A stretch of 64,000 nucleotides of DNA from positions 1-64,000 of the forward strand of contig NZ_QWVS01000005.1 in assembly GCF_003570725.1 (NCBI RefSeq), written 5' to 3'. The notes beneath the pieces were generated by a model, which saw nothing but the letters and a program-made list of their open reading frames with translations, ran no database searches and was not told where the DNA came from. The stretch comes from Peribacillus asahii. GTDB taxonomy: Bacteria; Bacillota; Bacilli; Bacillales; DSM-1321. Positions 34,133 to 42,999 of this stretch are shown in pieces. The translations under genes were made by a program, and so were the position numbers. The stretch's first letter is position 1, and every line of letters starts with the position of its first letter.

Positions 34133-35188
34133 TTATTTATATTTTTCCAAGCTCTCTTTATACTGGTTTAGCACTTCCTCATACGGAAAATCTTTAGATC
34201 CCTGTTCTCTTAACCATTTTTCTGTGAATTCTTTAGTAACCTTTTCCCACTTTCCTTTTTCTTCATCGGTTAATTCTACGATAGTACCCGTTTTGCTGAA
34301 CTCCTTATTGAAGGCCTCTGTATCTTGATCATACTTTTCTCCAGACTGTTCTACTAACTCTTGTCCTGCTTCCTTCATTGCCTTTTGTACATCTTCAGGA
34401 AGTCCATTCCAAACCTTTTCATTAACGACTAACCCATGAATAGCCGTCCCTATGTGTGGAAAAGTCGCATATTTAAGAAGATCTGCCGTTCCAGAAGCTT
34501 CCACACCAACACTAGAATAACCTGCTCCATCTATGACACCTTTTTCAAGAGCCTCATATGTCTCTGTATGAGAAACCGTTACAGGGACAGCACCCATATA
34601 TTCGTACACTTCATTAGCGACGCCACCTAATGTTCTAGTTTTTACCCCTTTTAAATCTGCTGGTACTCTTACTTCTTTTTTTGTGGTCCAAATTTCATAA
34701 GTGGGTGATACATGTCCTAAAATAGGAACGAGCCCATTTTTTGAAAAATCTGTTTCTAATAGTTCCTTATTTTGCTGTAATAATTCGTTATAAGCTACTG
34801 TTCCTTGATGTGAAGTCATACTAAGGTTCGGCAGGCCTGCCAAGGCATTAGTTAAAGGCATGTTATCTGGAAAATAATTAGCTGGAAAAACACCAATATC
34901 CGTTACTCCATCTCTTGTTAACTTCAGCATATCTTGAGCCTTTCCTAGCTGTTCTCCAGGATATGCATCGAATTGCACCTTACCATCAGTGAGTTCTGTT
35001 ACCCGCTTCATCCAAGGTTCCGTTACATATTTATATACTTGGGATGTAACTGGAACATACGTAGCTAACTTTAGTGTAATCGTTTCATTTTCTTTCGAAT
35101 TATTAGAAGAACTTGTACTACATCCAGCGATTACTAGAGAAAGAATCGAAATTATAATTGTAAGACTAAACAAACGCTTGGCTTTCAT
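34133..35188 (-). CDS. TRAP transporter substrate-binding lipoprotein (DctP family)
   Basis: A lipoprotein of about 351 residues with lipobox VIAGC followed by STSSSN, LGKAQDMLKLTRDGVTD, and the substrate-carboxylate Arg in GVKTRTLGG. It binds an organic acid outside the membrane and hands it to the DctQ/DctM permease encoded upstream in the same operon. The ATG at 35188 follows GGAGG with correct spacing; an upstream in-frame start at 35203 is rejected. It is clearly homologous to the orphan binding protein at 24628-25692. Confidence 0.9.
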   Translation of the reverse strand: MKAKRLFSLTIIISILSLVIAGCSTSSSNNSKENETITLKLATYVPVTSQVYKYVTEPWMKRVTELTDGKVQFDAYPGEQLGKAQDMLKLTRDGVTDIGVFPANYFPDNMPLTNALAGLPNLSMTSHQGTVAYNELLQQNKELLETDFSKNGLVPILGHVSPTYEIWTTKKEVRVPADLKGVKTRTLGGVANEVYEYMGAVPVTVSHTETYEALEKGVIDGAGYSSVGVEASGTADLLKYATFPHIGTAIHGLVVNEKVWNGLPEDVQKAMKEAGQELVEQSGEKYDQDTEAFNKEFSKTGTIVELTDEEKGKWEKVTKEFTEKWLREQGSKDFPYEEVLNQYKESLEKYK

Positions 35189-35244
35189 AATATTTTCCTC
35201 CACCCAAAAGTTATAGTTTTTTTATAAACCCCATCAAATTAGCT

Positions 35245-36522
35245 CTACATATTAGTTGGTAAGTAAAGAGCAATTTGCGGGAAAACAACTAGGAGTAATA
35301 TCGTTAATAGCAATATCCCGATAAACGGTATAGATCCATAAAATACACGGTCAACAGGGACTTGGGAATGCTTACTTGTAATAAATAGATTAATTCCAAC
35401 AGGCGGTGTAACAAGACCAATTTCTAGTAACAGTACAACAATTACACCAAACCATATTTCATCAAAACCTAAGGCTTGAATGATTGGAAACACGAGAGGT
35501 AAGGTCAAGATCATAGAGCCAATCAAATCCATAAACAATCCAAGGATGAGGTAGAAGACAATAATTAAAAACAAAATGGTCCATTTGGATAAACCGCTCT
35601 CAGAAATCGCTGAGATGATACTTTGTCCAGTACCGGTTAAGGTGAAGAAATATGCGAATATGTATCCGCCAATCACAATGGTAAAAATCATAGCCGTCTG
35701 CTGAACAGCGTCCTTAAGTGATTCAATAACAGATTTAACATTTAATCGCTTTATAAGTAAACCGATTAAAAGTGCTCCTAATGCTCCAAATGCCGCAGCC
35801 TCTGTAGAAGTTGCAATCCCTAGATAGATAACGGCTAAAACAAATACTACAAGTATCAGCATCGGCCAAATTGTTTTTAACGAAGCAAATCTTTCACTCC
35901 ATGAGGATTTTTCAATTTTAGTATTCAATTTTATAGAAGTAATGAAGATGAAGGCGCAAAGAAGTCCTGCAAGCAGTATTCCTGGTAAAATTCCAGCCAT
36001 TAATAGGTGTCCTATTGATGTTTCTGTTTGCACGGCATAAAGAATAAGTGGAACACTAGGTGGAATTAAGACGGCTAAAGTTCCCGTAGATGAAGCAACT
36101 AAACCGGCAGCAAAAGTATCCTTGTATTTAGCCCTAACCATCTCTGGGATACAAATTTTTGACATGATCGAAGTGGCAGCGATACTTGAACCAGATAACG
36201 TCCCAAATCCTGCACTGGCAAATACGGTGGATACTCCTACTCCGCCTGGTACATGACCAATCCATTTTAGGATACAGTCATATAGATCTTTAGCAATATT
36301 ACTTTTGGAAATGAAGTTCGCCATTAATATAAACAAAGGGATCGTTGTTAAAGTAAAACTATTGACACTTCGATAGGCTGTTGATGAAAGAATCCCAGTA
36401 AATGTATCAAATCCACTAACCAAAAAGATTCCTAACGAACCAACAACTATTAAAGTAAACCCAATAGGCATGCCTATAAATAATAGCAACAGCAATAAGA
36501 GTACTATTCCTAGTGTTAACAT
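35245..36522 (-). CDS. dctM: TRAP transporter large permease (DctM)
   Basis: A 425-residue integral membrane protein with about 12 hydrophobic segments. It has GMPIGFTLIVVG, FGTLSGSSIAATSIM and IPPSVPLILYAVQTE, and the C-terminal GLVTPPVGINLF, all characteristic of TRAP large subunits. It couples uptake of the bound organic acid to the sodium gradient. It lies between dctQ and dctP in a three-gene operon. Confidence 0.92.
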   Translation of the reverse strand: MLTLGIVLLLLLLLFIGMPIGFTLIVVGSLGIFLVSGFDTFTGILSSTAYRSVNSFTLTTIPLFILMANFISKSNIAKDLYDCILKWIGHVPGGVGVSTVFASAGFGTLSGSSIAATSIMSKICIPEMVRAKYKDTFAAGLVASSTGTLAVLIPPSVPLILYAVQTETSIGHLLMAGILPGILLAGLLCAFIFITSIKLNTKIEKSSWSERFASLKTIWPMLILVVFVLAVIYLGIATSTEAAAFGALGALLIGLLIKRLNVKSVIESLKDAVQQTAMIFTIVIGGYIFAYFFTLTGTGQSIISAISESGLSKWTILFLIIVFYLILGLFMDLIGSMILTLPLVFPIIQALGFDEIWFGVIVVLLLEIGLVTPPVGINLFITSKHSQVPVDRVFYGSIPFIGILLLTILLLVVFPQIALYLPTNM

Positions 36523-36571
36523 AGATTATCTCCCCCCTTTAAATAGATAAAACTAATGTATGCATCTTTCT

Positions 36572-37108
36572 TTAACCAGTAATTTTCTTTTCAGAATCAG
36601 CCAAAGAATTACTAGATATTACTTTATTCGGAAAAATAATCGAGATACATTCTAGTAAAAGTCTTAATGTTATCATCATCATCCCTAACGATATGATAAA
36701 TAGAGCCGGTGCAAGCGGATAACTTAACACGCCGGAAGATTGAATATTCTGTTCGATGTATTCTAGACCTTCTTGAAAATTCAATATGCTAATGAAAAAG
36801 AATAAGCAAGCAGCAAAAAGATTTGTTATACATTTCGTGATGTTTTTGATTGGTTTGGAAAACTTATCCTCTAAAAAAGTTACTTTTACATGACCATCCT
36901 GTTTATGAGTATAGCTTAATGATAAATAGACTAGCAGCACCATTAAATACTCTCCAGTTAATTCAATAGTCCCTTGAATAGGTCTATGAAAAAACGTTCT
37001 TAACATGACATCCACAAAAATCCATACCATCATAAGAAACAAAGTAAAAGCTGAAATTCCAGAAGTGACTTTATCCATACTTTCAAAAAGCTTTTTCAAC
37101 TTCTCCAT
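36572..37108 (-). CDS. dctQ: TRAP transporter small permease (DctQ)
   Basis: A 178-residue protein with four hydrophobic segments and the family-typical MVWIFVDVMLRTFFHRPIQG and ELTGEYLMVLLVYLSL segments. It forms the membrane complex with DctM. It is the first gene of the Q-M-P operon, and 820 bases without a gene separate it from the divergent sigma-54 activator, the likely regulator. Confidence 0.9.
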   Translation of the reverse strand: MEKLKKLFESMDKVTSGISAFTLFLMMVWIFVDVMLRTFFHRPIQGTIELTGEYLMVLLVYLSLSYTHKQDGHVKVTFLEDKFSKPIKNITKCITNLFAACLFFFISILNFQEGLEYIEQNIQSSGVLSYPLAPALFIISLGMMMITLRLLLECISIIFPNKVISSNSLADSEKKITG

Positions 37109-37605
37109 TATTATCCACCACCTCTTTGCTTAGTTTGAAACCTATAAAGTATTGATACTTTCAGTTATGACCTTTCCTTTCTCTCATCGATTATTTTTAA
37201 ATCATACATAGCCGTAATCAGTTCTAAAATAAACGAATTCACCTCCTTTATCAGTATTCAATGAAGCTTTACGACGAAAAAAATCCATGTGAAATGAAAG
37301 ACAGAAAAAAATAATGCAGATACTTTTGGCTAATTTTTTCTTCCTATCAAATATAGTGTGCCGCTGGGTGCGTAGTTATTTAATTAACAAATTGTAGGTA
37401 GTTGGATAGTTATATGCATGTTATGAATAGGTCTATTTTTCTGAGGAAACATCATTTTGTGGTCGTTCTGGGAACAATTTCATAAAGCTTAGTATAAGCT
37501 ATGTTATATGGCTCTTTTATTTTTATCGACATAGCTCTAAAAAAAGGATACTTAAACACATGCATATTGTAGTTTGAGGTATGTAAATATAAAAGTATTT
37601 CCAAG

Positions 37606-37622
37606 TTATTAAGCGCTTACAA
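37606..37622. promoter_or_regulatory. CcpA (cre) site candidate
   Basis: Minus-strand TTGTAAGCGCTTAATAA matches WTGNAANCGNWNN, with only the last two positions off. It lies between the TRAP operon and the activator gene, suitable for catabolite control of uptake. Confidence 0.45.
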
Positions 37623-37852
37623 TTTGGACTAATTGTTATAATTTCAAAACAGGATAAAGAAGCAATGCCTCTAATTAATTGATTAAGTGAATTGTTACCT
37701 TTTGCTATTTGAATAATGTATTTATTACTTCATTAACAATCCCTTTTTTTACCATATCATAAGGATACTTTAGCATGCACTTTTTGTTTATGTCAATGTT
37801 TTTCCATATATAAAAATTTTTTACATATACAAAACCGAGATTATTCAAAAAT

Positions 37853-37880
37853 GTGACAAAAAATAAAAGGGATATATTAT
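37853..37880 (+). promoter_or_regulatory. candidate promoter of the sigma-54 activator gene
   Basis: GTGACA (37853-37858), 16 bases, TATTAT (37875-37880), about 50 bases before the ATG. Confidence 0.35.
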
Positions 37881-37931
37881 ATTTTAGCGAATACAGTTAC
37901 TGATAAAATTCAATAAACAAAGGGGGATTCC

Positions 37932-39782
37932 ATGTTTGTAAAACATTATTTTTACCCAACAGTCAAAGAATTTATGAATCAACATGTTTCAAAATTGTTC
38001 TTAACGAGCACATTACGTGATGCCGTAGTACTATTTCAACATAACAAAACAAAACTTATTCCTGTCGTGAATCAACACAACCAATTGATTGGGATCATGA
38101 CTCACTCTGCTCTTTTTAAAGCACTTTTACAAGACATATCTATGGATGAAAGTATAGCTCCTTTTATAAAACATCAAGTTGTTACAGTCAAAGAAAATGA
38201 TTATTTATACGATGTTCGCCAGTTATTAACGAAGCATAAAGTTGGACATGCTATCGTAGTGAATAAAGACAATTGTGTAAGCGGTATTCTTGATACGACG
38301 AATATTATTAAAGCGTATCGCTCTAAGTCTGAATTATTAACTAGTAAACTTAAAATGACCAAAAAGTTAAAACACACTTTACAAACTTTTTTAGATACTA
38401 CTTATGACGGATATATTGTCATCAATCACAAAGGGAAAATTGAGAATATCAACGAAGCAGCATGCGGATTTTTACGAAAACCAGGGAACAAACTGCTTGG
38501 TCAACTTTCATCTTATATTATTCCAGAATTAAAACTAGAAGATGCTCTTTCTATCGATTTTCAAGGCGAAAAACTAGAAGCAATGGTAGTTGGAACACAT
38601 CGATGCCTTGTTATAAAGAGGAAGATATATGAAAATAACCAACCCGTTGGAGCTATGGCTAAAATTATCTATCAAGACTTAAACAAATGGAAACAGGCTG
38701 TTAACAGATTAGATGATTTAGAACAGGAAGTTTCCTCTTCTCCCAAAGAATATCCTCTCACTGCTAGTACTTCTTTTGATTTAGCAAACATCTTAACAAC
38801 AAATGAACAAATGGAAAATATAAAACGATTAGCTCGGCAATCAGCTTCTAGCTTCTCAAATGTACTGTTATTAGGAGAAAGCGGAACAGGAAAAGAGTTA
38901 TTTGCACGGGGGATTCATGCTGCATCTAATCGTTCTGGAAAATTTGTGAAGGTGAACTGTGCTGCCATACCTCATGAGCTATGGGAATCCGAATTTTTCG
39001 GCTATGCAGACGGTGCATTTACAGGAGCAAAGCGCGGCGGGAAACCTGGTAAGTTTGAAATTGCTAATAATGGTACATTATTTTTAGATGAGATTGGCGA
39101 TATGCCCTTATCCATGCAAGGAAAATTACTTCGAGTTCTTCAGGAAAGAGAATTGGAGCGTGTCGGAGGGAATGAAACAATTAAAGTGAATGTTAGAATC
39201 GTTGCAGCAACCAATAAAAATTTAGAGCAAATGGTGGCTAATCATGAATTTAGAGAGGATTTATATTACCGACTAAATGTTATCGTTATCAACATACCTC
39301 CCCTTCGAGAGCGAAAAGAAGACATCCCTTTACTTGCTACTTCCATTACAAAAAAATTTAGTCATCTTATGGGTTTAGGAGAAGTTACGCTAAGCAAGAA
39401 TGCACTCCATCTACTTTCCTCGCATAACTGGCCAGGAAATGTAAGAGAGCTTGAAAATACAATTGAAAGGGCAATCAATTGTGTAAATAGTGATACACTT
39501 GATGCAGAGCATTTCTCTCAATATATAAAAGATAGAAAATCTCTTCAAAGCCAATCCTCGCTGAATGTACCCAAACCTACTATGCAGATGCAGTCACAAA
39601 AAAAATTAACTCCTGAGTTTTTCAGATTTAGCATAAATAAGACAGAAAAAGAGACTATTGAAATGGCATTAAAACAAACAGGCGGAAATCGAACGGCTGC
39701 CGCTAAACTATTAGGAATTAGTCGGTCACAATTTTACAAAAAATTAAATAAGTTCGAATCTGAAATGGAGCTCTTACAATGA
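37932..39782 (+). CDS. sigma-54-dependent transcriptional activator with CBS and PAS sensor domains
   Basis: A 616-residue protein in four parts. It has two CBS motifs (about residues 10-130), a PAS domain (about 145-245), an AAA+ domain with Walker A GESGTGKE near residue 315, GAFTGA near 361 and Walker B TLFLDEIGDM, and a Fis-type helix-turn-helix at the C-terminus (GGNRTAAAKLLGISRSQFYK). The intact GAFTGA loop means it can contact sigma-54 (SigL). CBS pairs usually sense adenine nucleotides and PAS domains small ligands. It is divergent from the TRAP operon and is its probable regulator, though no -24/-12 promoter was found there. Confidence 0.92.
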   Translation: MFVKHYFYPTVKEFMNQHVSKLFLTSTLRDAVVLFQHNKTKLIPVVNQHNQLIGIMTHSALFKALLQDISMDESIAPFIKHQVVTVKENDYLYDVRQLLTKHKVGHAIVVNKDNCVSGILDTTNIIKAYRSKSELLTSKLKMTKKLKHTLQTFLDTTYDGYIVINHKGKIENINEAACGFLRKPGNKLLGQLSSYIIPELKLEDALSIDFQGEKLEAMVVGTHRCLVIKRKIYENNQPVGAMAKIIYQDLNKWKQAVNRLDDLEQEVSSSPKEYPLTASTSFDLANILTTNEQMENIKRLARQSASSFSNVLLLGESGTGKELFARGIHAASNRSGKFVKVNCAAIPHELWESEFFGYADGAFTGAKRGGKPGKFEIANNGTLFLDEIGDMPLSMQGKLLRVLQERELERVGGNETIKVNVRIVAATNKNLEQMVANHEFREDLYYRLNVIVINIPPLRERKEDIPLLATSITKKFSHLMGLGEVTLSKNALHLLSSHNWPGNVRELENTIERAINCVNSDTLDAEHFSQYIKDRKSLQSQSSLNVPKPTMQMQSQKKLTPEFFRFSINKTEKETIEMALKQTGGNRTAAAKLLGISRSQFYKKLNKFESEMELLQ

Positions 39783-39852
39783 ATGCGTATAAAAAAGCCC
39801 TGTTATCTGAAGGATTGTTAGCTAACTTCGTGCGAAATCAACATTTCGCACG

Positions 39853-39876
39853 AAAAAAGGGCTGCCTAAGCAGCCC
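39853..39876 (-). terminator. intrinsic terminator after the YerA-like gene
   Basis: On the minus strand GGGCTGCTTAGGCAGCCC is followed by TTTTTT. A second hairpin (CGTGCGAAAT/ATTTCGCACG, about 39829-39852) lies beside it and could serve the converging activator gene. Confidence 0.85.
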
Positions 39877-39889
39877 TTCAAGAGAAGAT

Positions 39890-41632
39890 TTATCGCGTGA
39901 CCGGAGGCAGTAACACTTCTTTCTTCATTACATCATAAATTCCTATTGGCGTAATTCTTATATAAGGAAGGTGCGTCGCTGAAAAGAATAATAATGTAAA
40001 AACTGGATCGCCAAATTGATAGCCACGCTCTTGGAGCAACTTCTTCAATTGCTTCTCTTCTTCTATTAAATCGGATAATTCCTTAGTAGACATATATCCC
40101 TTTAACTCTAGCGGGATTTCAAAAATGATTTTTCCTTGTTCAGCAATAACAATTCCGCCGCCTATTTCTTTCATCCGCTGAAAGGCGAGTAAAATATCTT
40201 CTTTTCGTTTCCCAATTAGGATGATATCCCCTGTTCCAGAATACGTACTGGCAAATCCGCATAATTGATTTGCGAAACCCTTCACAAACGTATTGATTCT
40301 CCATTCTCCATTCCGATCAATCATCATGAAAAAGCATTCATCACGTTCAAAAGGAATAGTTTCATTAAACTCTTCTAGAGTAACAGAAAATGGTTTGGTA
40401 ATAACATCATTAACTAATTGTAGGCCGAGTGTTGTAGTGAATTCTAAATCAGATTTAGTTAAGTTCCAATTAAGCTCTAATGCGCCTAGTCCATTTTCAG
40501 CCCACTGGATGACAGCAGAATCCTTTATCTCCACTCCATCACGTTTAACCCATTGACCTTTGGCCAAAACGGAAATAGGTGTAGGATTTGTCTTACTTTG
40601 AAGAAAATTAATATGAGCGATTCTGCCTGTTGCAATTTTTCCGTGTAAATGAGCTAAATTGTAATATTGCGCAACATTTATGGTAGCCATATTGTAAGCA
40701 TCAATAATCGGAACATTTTGCTGAAGAGCTATTTTAATCATCTTATCAATACAGCCTTCATCATAAAAAGACGAGTGCGAGCCATCAGTCGTGAAAATAA
40801 AGTTATCGTATTGATGAATACCTAGTTCATGAATGTCCTTTAGTAGATTTTCTAAATCAGGTCGAATAGAAGAGTTTCTCAAGGAAACGGTATAACCTTG
40901 CATCAAACGAGAAAGAACTTCCTGACCTGTCATAGCTTCATGATCACAATCCGCTCCTAGTAACATAAGTTTAGCTAACGTTTTTTCTGATGCACCCGGA
41001 AAGTGGCCTTCAATTTTCTTTCTCATTCGTTTTGCTTCTTGGACCCAATTTAGCATATCTTCATGACCAGCTAGCAATTTAGGCCAGGCTGTCAGTTCAC
41101 CACCTTGGACTACAGCATCGTGTTCAAGCCAAGCTGTCACTTGATCATGTGTAAAGATTGTTTCTTCATTTCTAAGTTCCGTTTGACCATCAAAACGACA
41201 CCACCAATACATACTAGCTGGGATATTTTTCAGTTCCTCTAACAAAGTAAACGCTTTCTTCTGCTCGAGATGTAAAAAGAATTGAAGATTATCATTAATT
41301 AATGCTGTCGTTCCGCAATACGCTGAATATCGTGCATATGTTTGAGGATTATATAATTGAAATGGATGCGAATGAGGCTCAATATAACCGGGAACTAAAA
41401 AATAATCTGTGCAATCTACAATTTCACAGCCCTCTGTCACATCTGGAAGCCTTTCTCCTACATAAATAATTCGATCATCATAAATCCAAATGTTTGATTG
41501 AATCCATTTTCTCAATGGATGATTTAAATAAGTAGCATTTTTTAAAAGAATACTAGGAGCTCTCTTTCCATCTAATACCTCAATATGTTCACGTAAATGT
41601 TTATTTTTCCATCTATATCTCTGCTCTGCCAC
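39890..41632 (-). CDS. YerA-like adenine deaminase family amidohydrolase
   Basis: A 580-residue member of the adenine deaminase superfamily. It has GYIEPHSHPFQ with the metal-binding His-x-His, GADCDHEAMTG, FTTDGSHSSFYDEG and the C-terminal adenine-deaminase domain. Its length and its start AEQRYRWKNKHLREH fit B. subtilis YerA rather than AdeC. The true substrate of the YerA group is not certain; I would not call it an adenine deaminase without assay. A terminator follows directly. Confidence 0.85.
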   Translation of the reverse strand: MAEQRYRWKNKHLREHIEVLDGKRAPSILLKNATYLNHPLRKWIQSNIWIYDDRIIYVGERLPDVTEGCEIVDCTDYFLVPGYIEPHSHPFQLYNPQTYARYSAYCGTTALINDNLQFFLHLEQKKAFTLLEELKNIPASMYWWCRFDGQTELRNEETIFTHDQVTAWLEHDAVVQGGELTAWPKLLAGHEDMLNWVQEAKRMRKKIEGHFPGASEKTLAKLMLLGADCDHEAMTGQEVLSRLMQGYTVSLRNSSIRPDLENLLKDIHELGIHQYDNFIFTTDGSHSSFYDEGCIDKMIKIALQQNVPIIDAYNMATINVAQYYNLAHLHGKIATGRIAHINFLQSKTNPTPISVLAKGQWVKRDGVEIKDSAVIQWAENGLGALELNWNLTKSDLEFTTTLGLQLVNDVITKPFSVTLEEFNETIPFERDECFFMMIDRNGEWRINTFVKGFANQLCGFASTYSGTGDIILIGKRKEDILLAFQRMKEIGGGIVIAEQGKIIFEIPLELKGYMSTKELSDLIEEEKQLKKLLQERGYQFGDPVFTLLFFSATHLPYIRITPIGIYDVMKKEVLLPPVTR

Positions 41633-42093
41633 ACTAAAATCCCCCTCTTTTAGAAAAATAAGTTATTTTAATTATCATTTTAACATATTTTTCTATAATA
41701 AGAGTTTATTAGAATTATATTATTGTTAATCATTGTTGCTTTTTAACTCTCCATTGTATATTTTCTATATCTAAACATATCCAACTCACTTTATTCGGAC
41801 GGTATTAAGCTTTTAGTATATATCTTTTTCCATTGACACTTAATCTAACCATTTGTTTGTGCGATCGTTTGGTTTACATAGGGATGTAATTTCGGCAAAA
41901 TAGAATACAAAGGTGATTTGGTAACTATTCTAAAAAGCTTAGGTTCAATCAAAAAAGCACCTAATATACATTAGGTACTTGAGCCTCTTCCTTATAATTG
42001 ATGGACATACATTGTCTGAACAGGGTTATGCCCTCCCCTTCATTCAGTACTATAAATATTTAGTGGGGGGACTGCTTGCTACCACACTCTTTT
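41633..42093. other. 461-base intergenic region
   Basis: Contains the terminator of the IclR gene at 41953-41980. The remainder, before the YerA-like gene start, is AT-rich and should hold its promoter, but no clear -35/-10 pair stands out. No coding frame of note. Confidence 0.5.
41953..41980 (-). terminator. intrinsic terminator after the second IclR gene
   Basis: Minus-strand GTACCTAAT and ATTAGGTGC pair around GTAT and are followed by TTTTTTG. Confidence 0.75.
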
Positions 42094-42870
42094 TCAACTC
42101 ATTCTAGTTTCATATCCAAGCCGTGCCGATATTTTCTCTCCGATTTGAATCATCCGTTGGCTCAATTTTTCTAATCGTTCATCCGTCATTCTGATTGTCG
42201 GTCCTGAAATACTTATAGCAGCAATAGCATTCCCTAAATGATCAAAAATAGGCACAGCGATACAAGTAATCCCCGATTCATTTTCTTCTAAATCAAGAGC
42301 ATATCCTACCTCTTTCACCTTGCTTAATTCTTGTAAAAACTCTTCTTGATTCGTAATTGTTTTATCCGTATGTACCGGCATGCCTTTTTGATCCAAAATA
42401 TTCAAAACAACTTGTATTGGCAGATGAGCTAATATTGCTTTACCAACCGATGTACAATGCATCGGTGCTCGTTTTCCTACTTTAGAATGCATTCGTAATA
42501 ACTGGTTACCTTCTAACTTCTCAATATATACAACTTCACCTTGATCATACACAACCAAGTGAATGACTTCTGTTGTTTCTTCCTCAAGCTCTTTTAAAAA
42601 AGGTCTAGCTTCTGTACGTAAATCAATAGACTCTAGCAATTTAGAGCTTATTTCTAAAAATTTATAGCCTAATTTATAGCGATCCGTTTCTTGATTTTGT
42701 TCCACATACCCGTATTGAACAAGGGTAGATAAAATTCTATAAACGGAACTTTTATTAATGTCCATTTGATTAGCAATTTCAGTCACACCTAGACCTTGCT
42801 GCTTCGTGCCTAGTATAGCAATAATATCCAGGGCTCTACTAACAGACTTGACCATATTGTCTCTATTCAT
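42094..42870 (-). CDS. IclR-family transcriptional regulator, KipR/AllR-like
   Basis: A 258-residue protein with VKSVSRALDIIAILG, a winged helix LGVTEIANQMDINKSSVYRI, and an effector domain with MHCTSVGKAILAHL and ESGITCIAVPIFDHLGN. AllR- and GlxR-like members respond to glyoxylate or allantoin; lying next to malate synthase G, this one could sense glyoxylate. GGAGGTG precedes the ATG. It is separated from malate synthase by about 130 bases that include a hairpin. Confidence 0.88.
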   Translation of the reverse strand: MNRDNMVKSVSRALDIIAILGTKQQGLGVTEIANQMDINKSSVYRILSTLVQYGYVEQNQETDRYKLGYKFLEISSKLLESIDLRTEARPFLKELEEETTEVIHLVVYDQGEVVYIEKLEGNQLLRMHSKVGKRAPMHCTSVGKAILAHLPIQVVLNILDQKGMPVHTDKTITNQEEFLQELSKVKEVGYALDLEENESGITCIAVPIFDHLGNAIAAISISGPTIRMTDERLEKLSQRMIQIGEKISARLGYETRMS

Positions 42871-42947
42871 ATATTTTGTTCACCTCCACTGCTGTATTTT
42901 ATTATGATAAAGGATTCCTCTAAAACTGTAAATCTACTGAAAATAGC

Positions 42948-42986
42948 TGAGTCAAAAGTTTGTATGTAACAAGCTTTCAACTCAGC
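42948..42986 (-). terminator. terminator after malate synthase G
   Basis: Minus-strand GCTGAGT and ACTCAGC pair over a 25-base loop with inner pairing (AAAGCTTG) and are followed by TATTTTC. Confidence 0.5.
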
Positions 42987-42999
42987 CGTTCCTAATGTA

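Larger units (their letters stand above)
37109..37931. other. 823-base divergent intergenic region
   Basis: No convincing gene; a 25-codon minus-strand frame (37165-37242) was considered and rejected. A cre-like site lies at 37606-37622 and a sigma-A-like promoter for the activator at 37853-37880. I looked for a sigma-54 promoter (TGGCAC-N5-TTGC) for dctQ; the best hit, minus-strand CGGCACACTAT at about 37360, lacks the -12 GC. The rest is AT-rich with short palindromes near 37797-37825. Confidence 0.5.

Noticed and set aside
37165-37242. 25-codon minus-strand frame beginning in AGGAGGTG upstream of dctQ, possible leader peptide
   Set aside because: Its GTG overlaps the AGGAGG, leaving no spacing, and no other start fits; no attenuator follows.
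37345-37370. CGGCACACTATATTTG as sigma-54 promoter of the TRAP operon (minus strand)
   Set aside because: The -24 GG is present, but the -12 position is TT instead of GC at the required distance.
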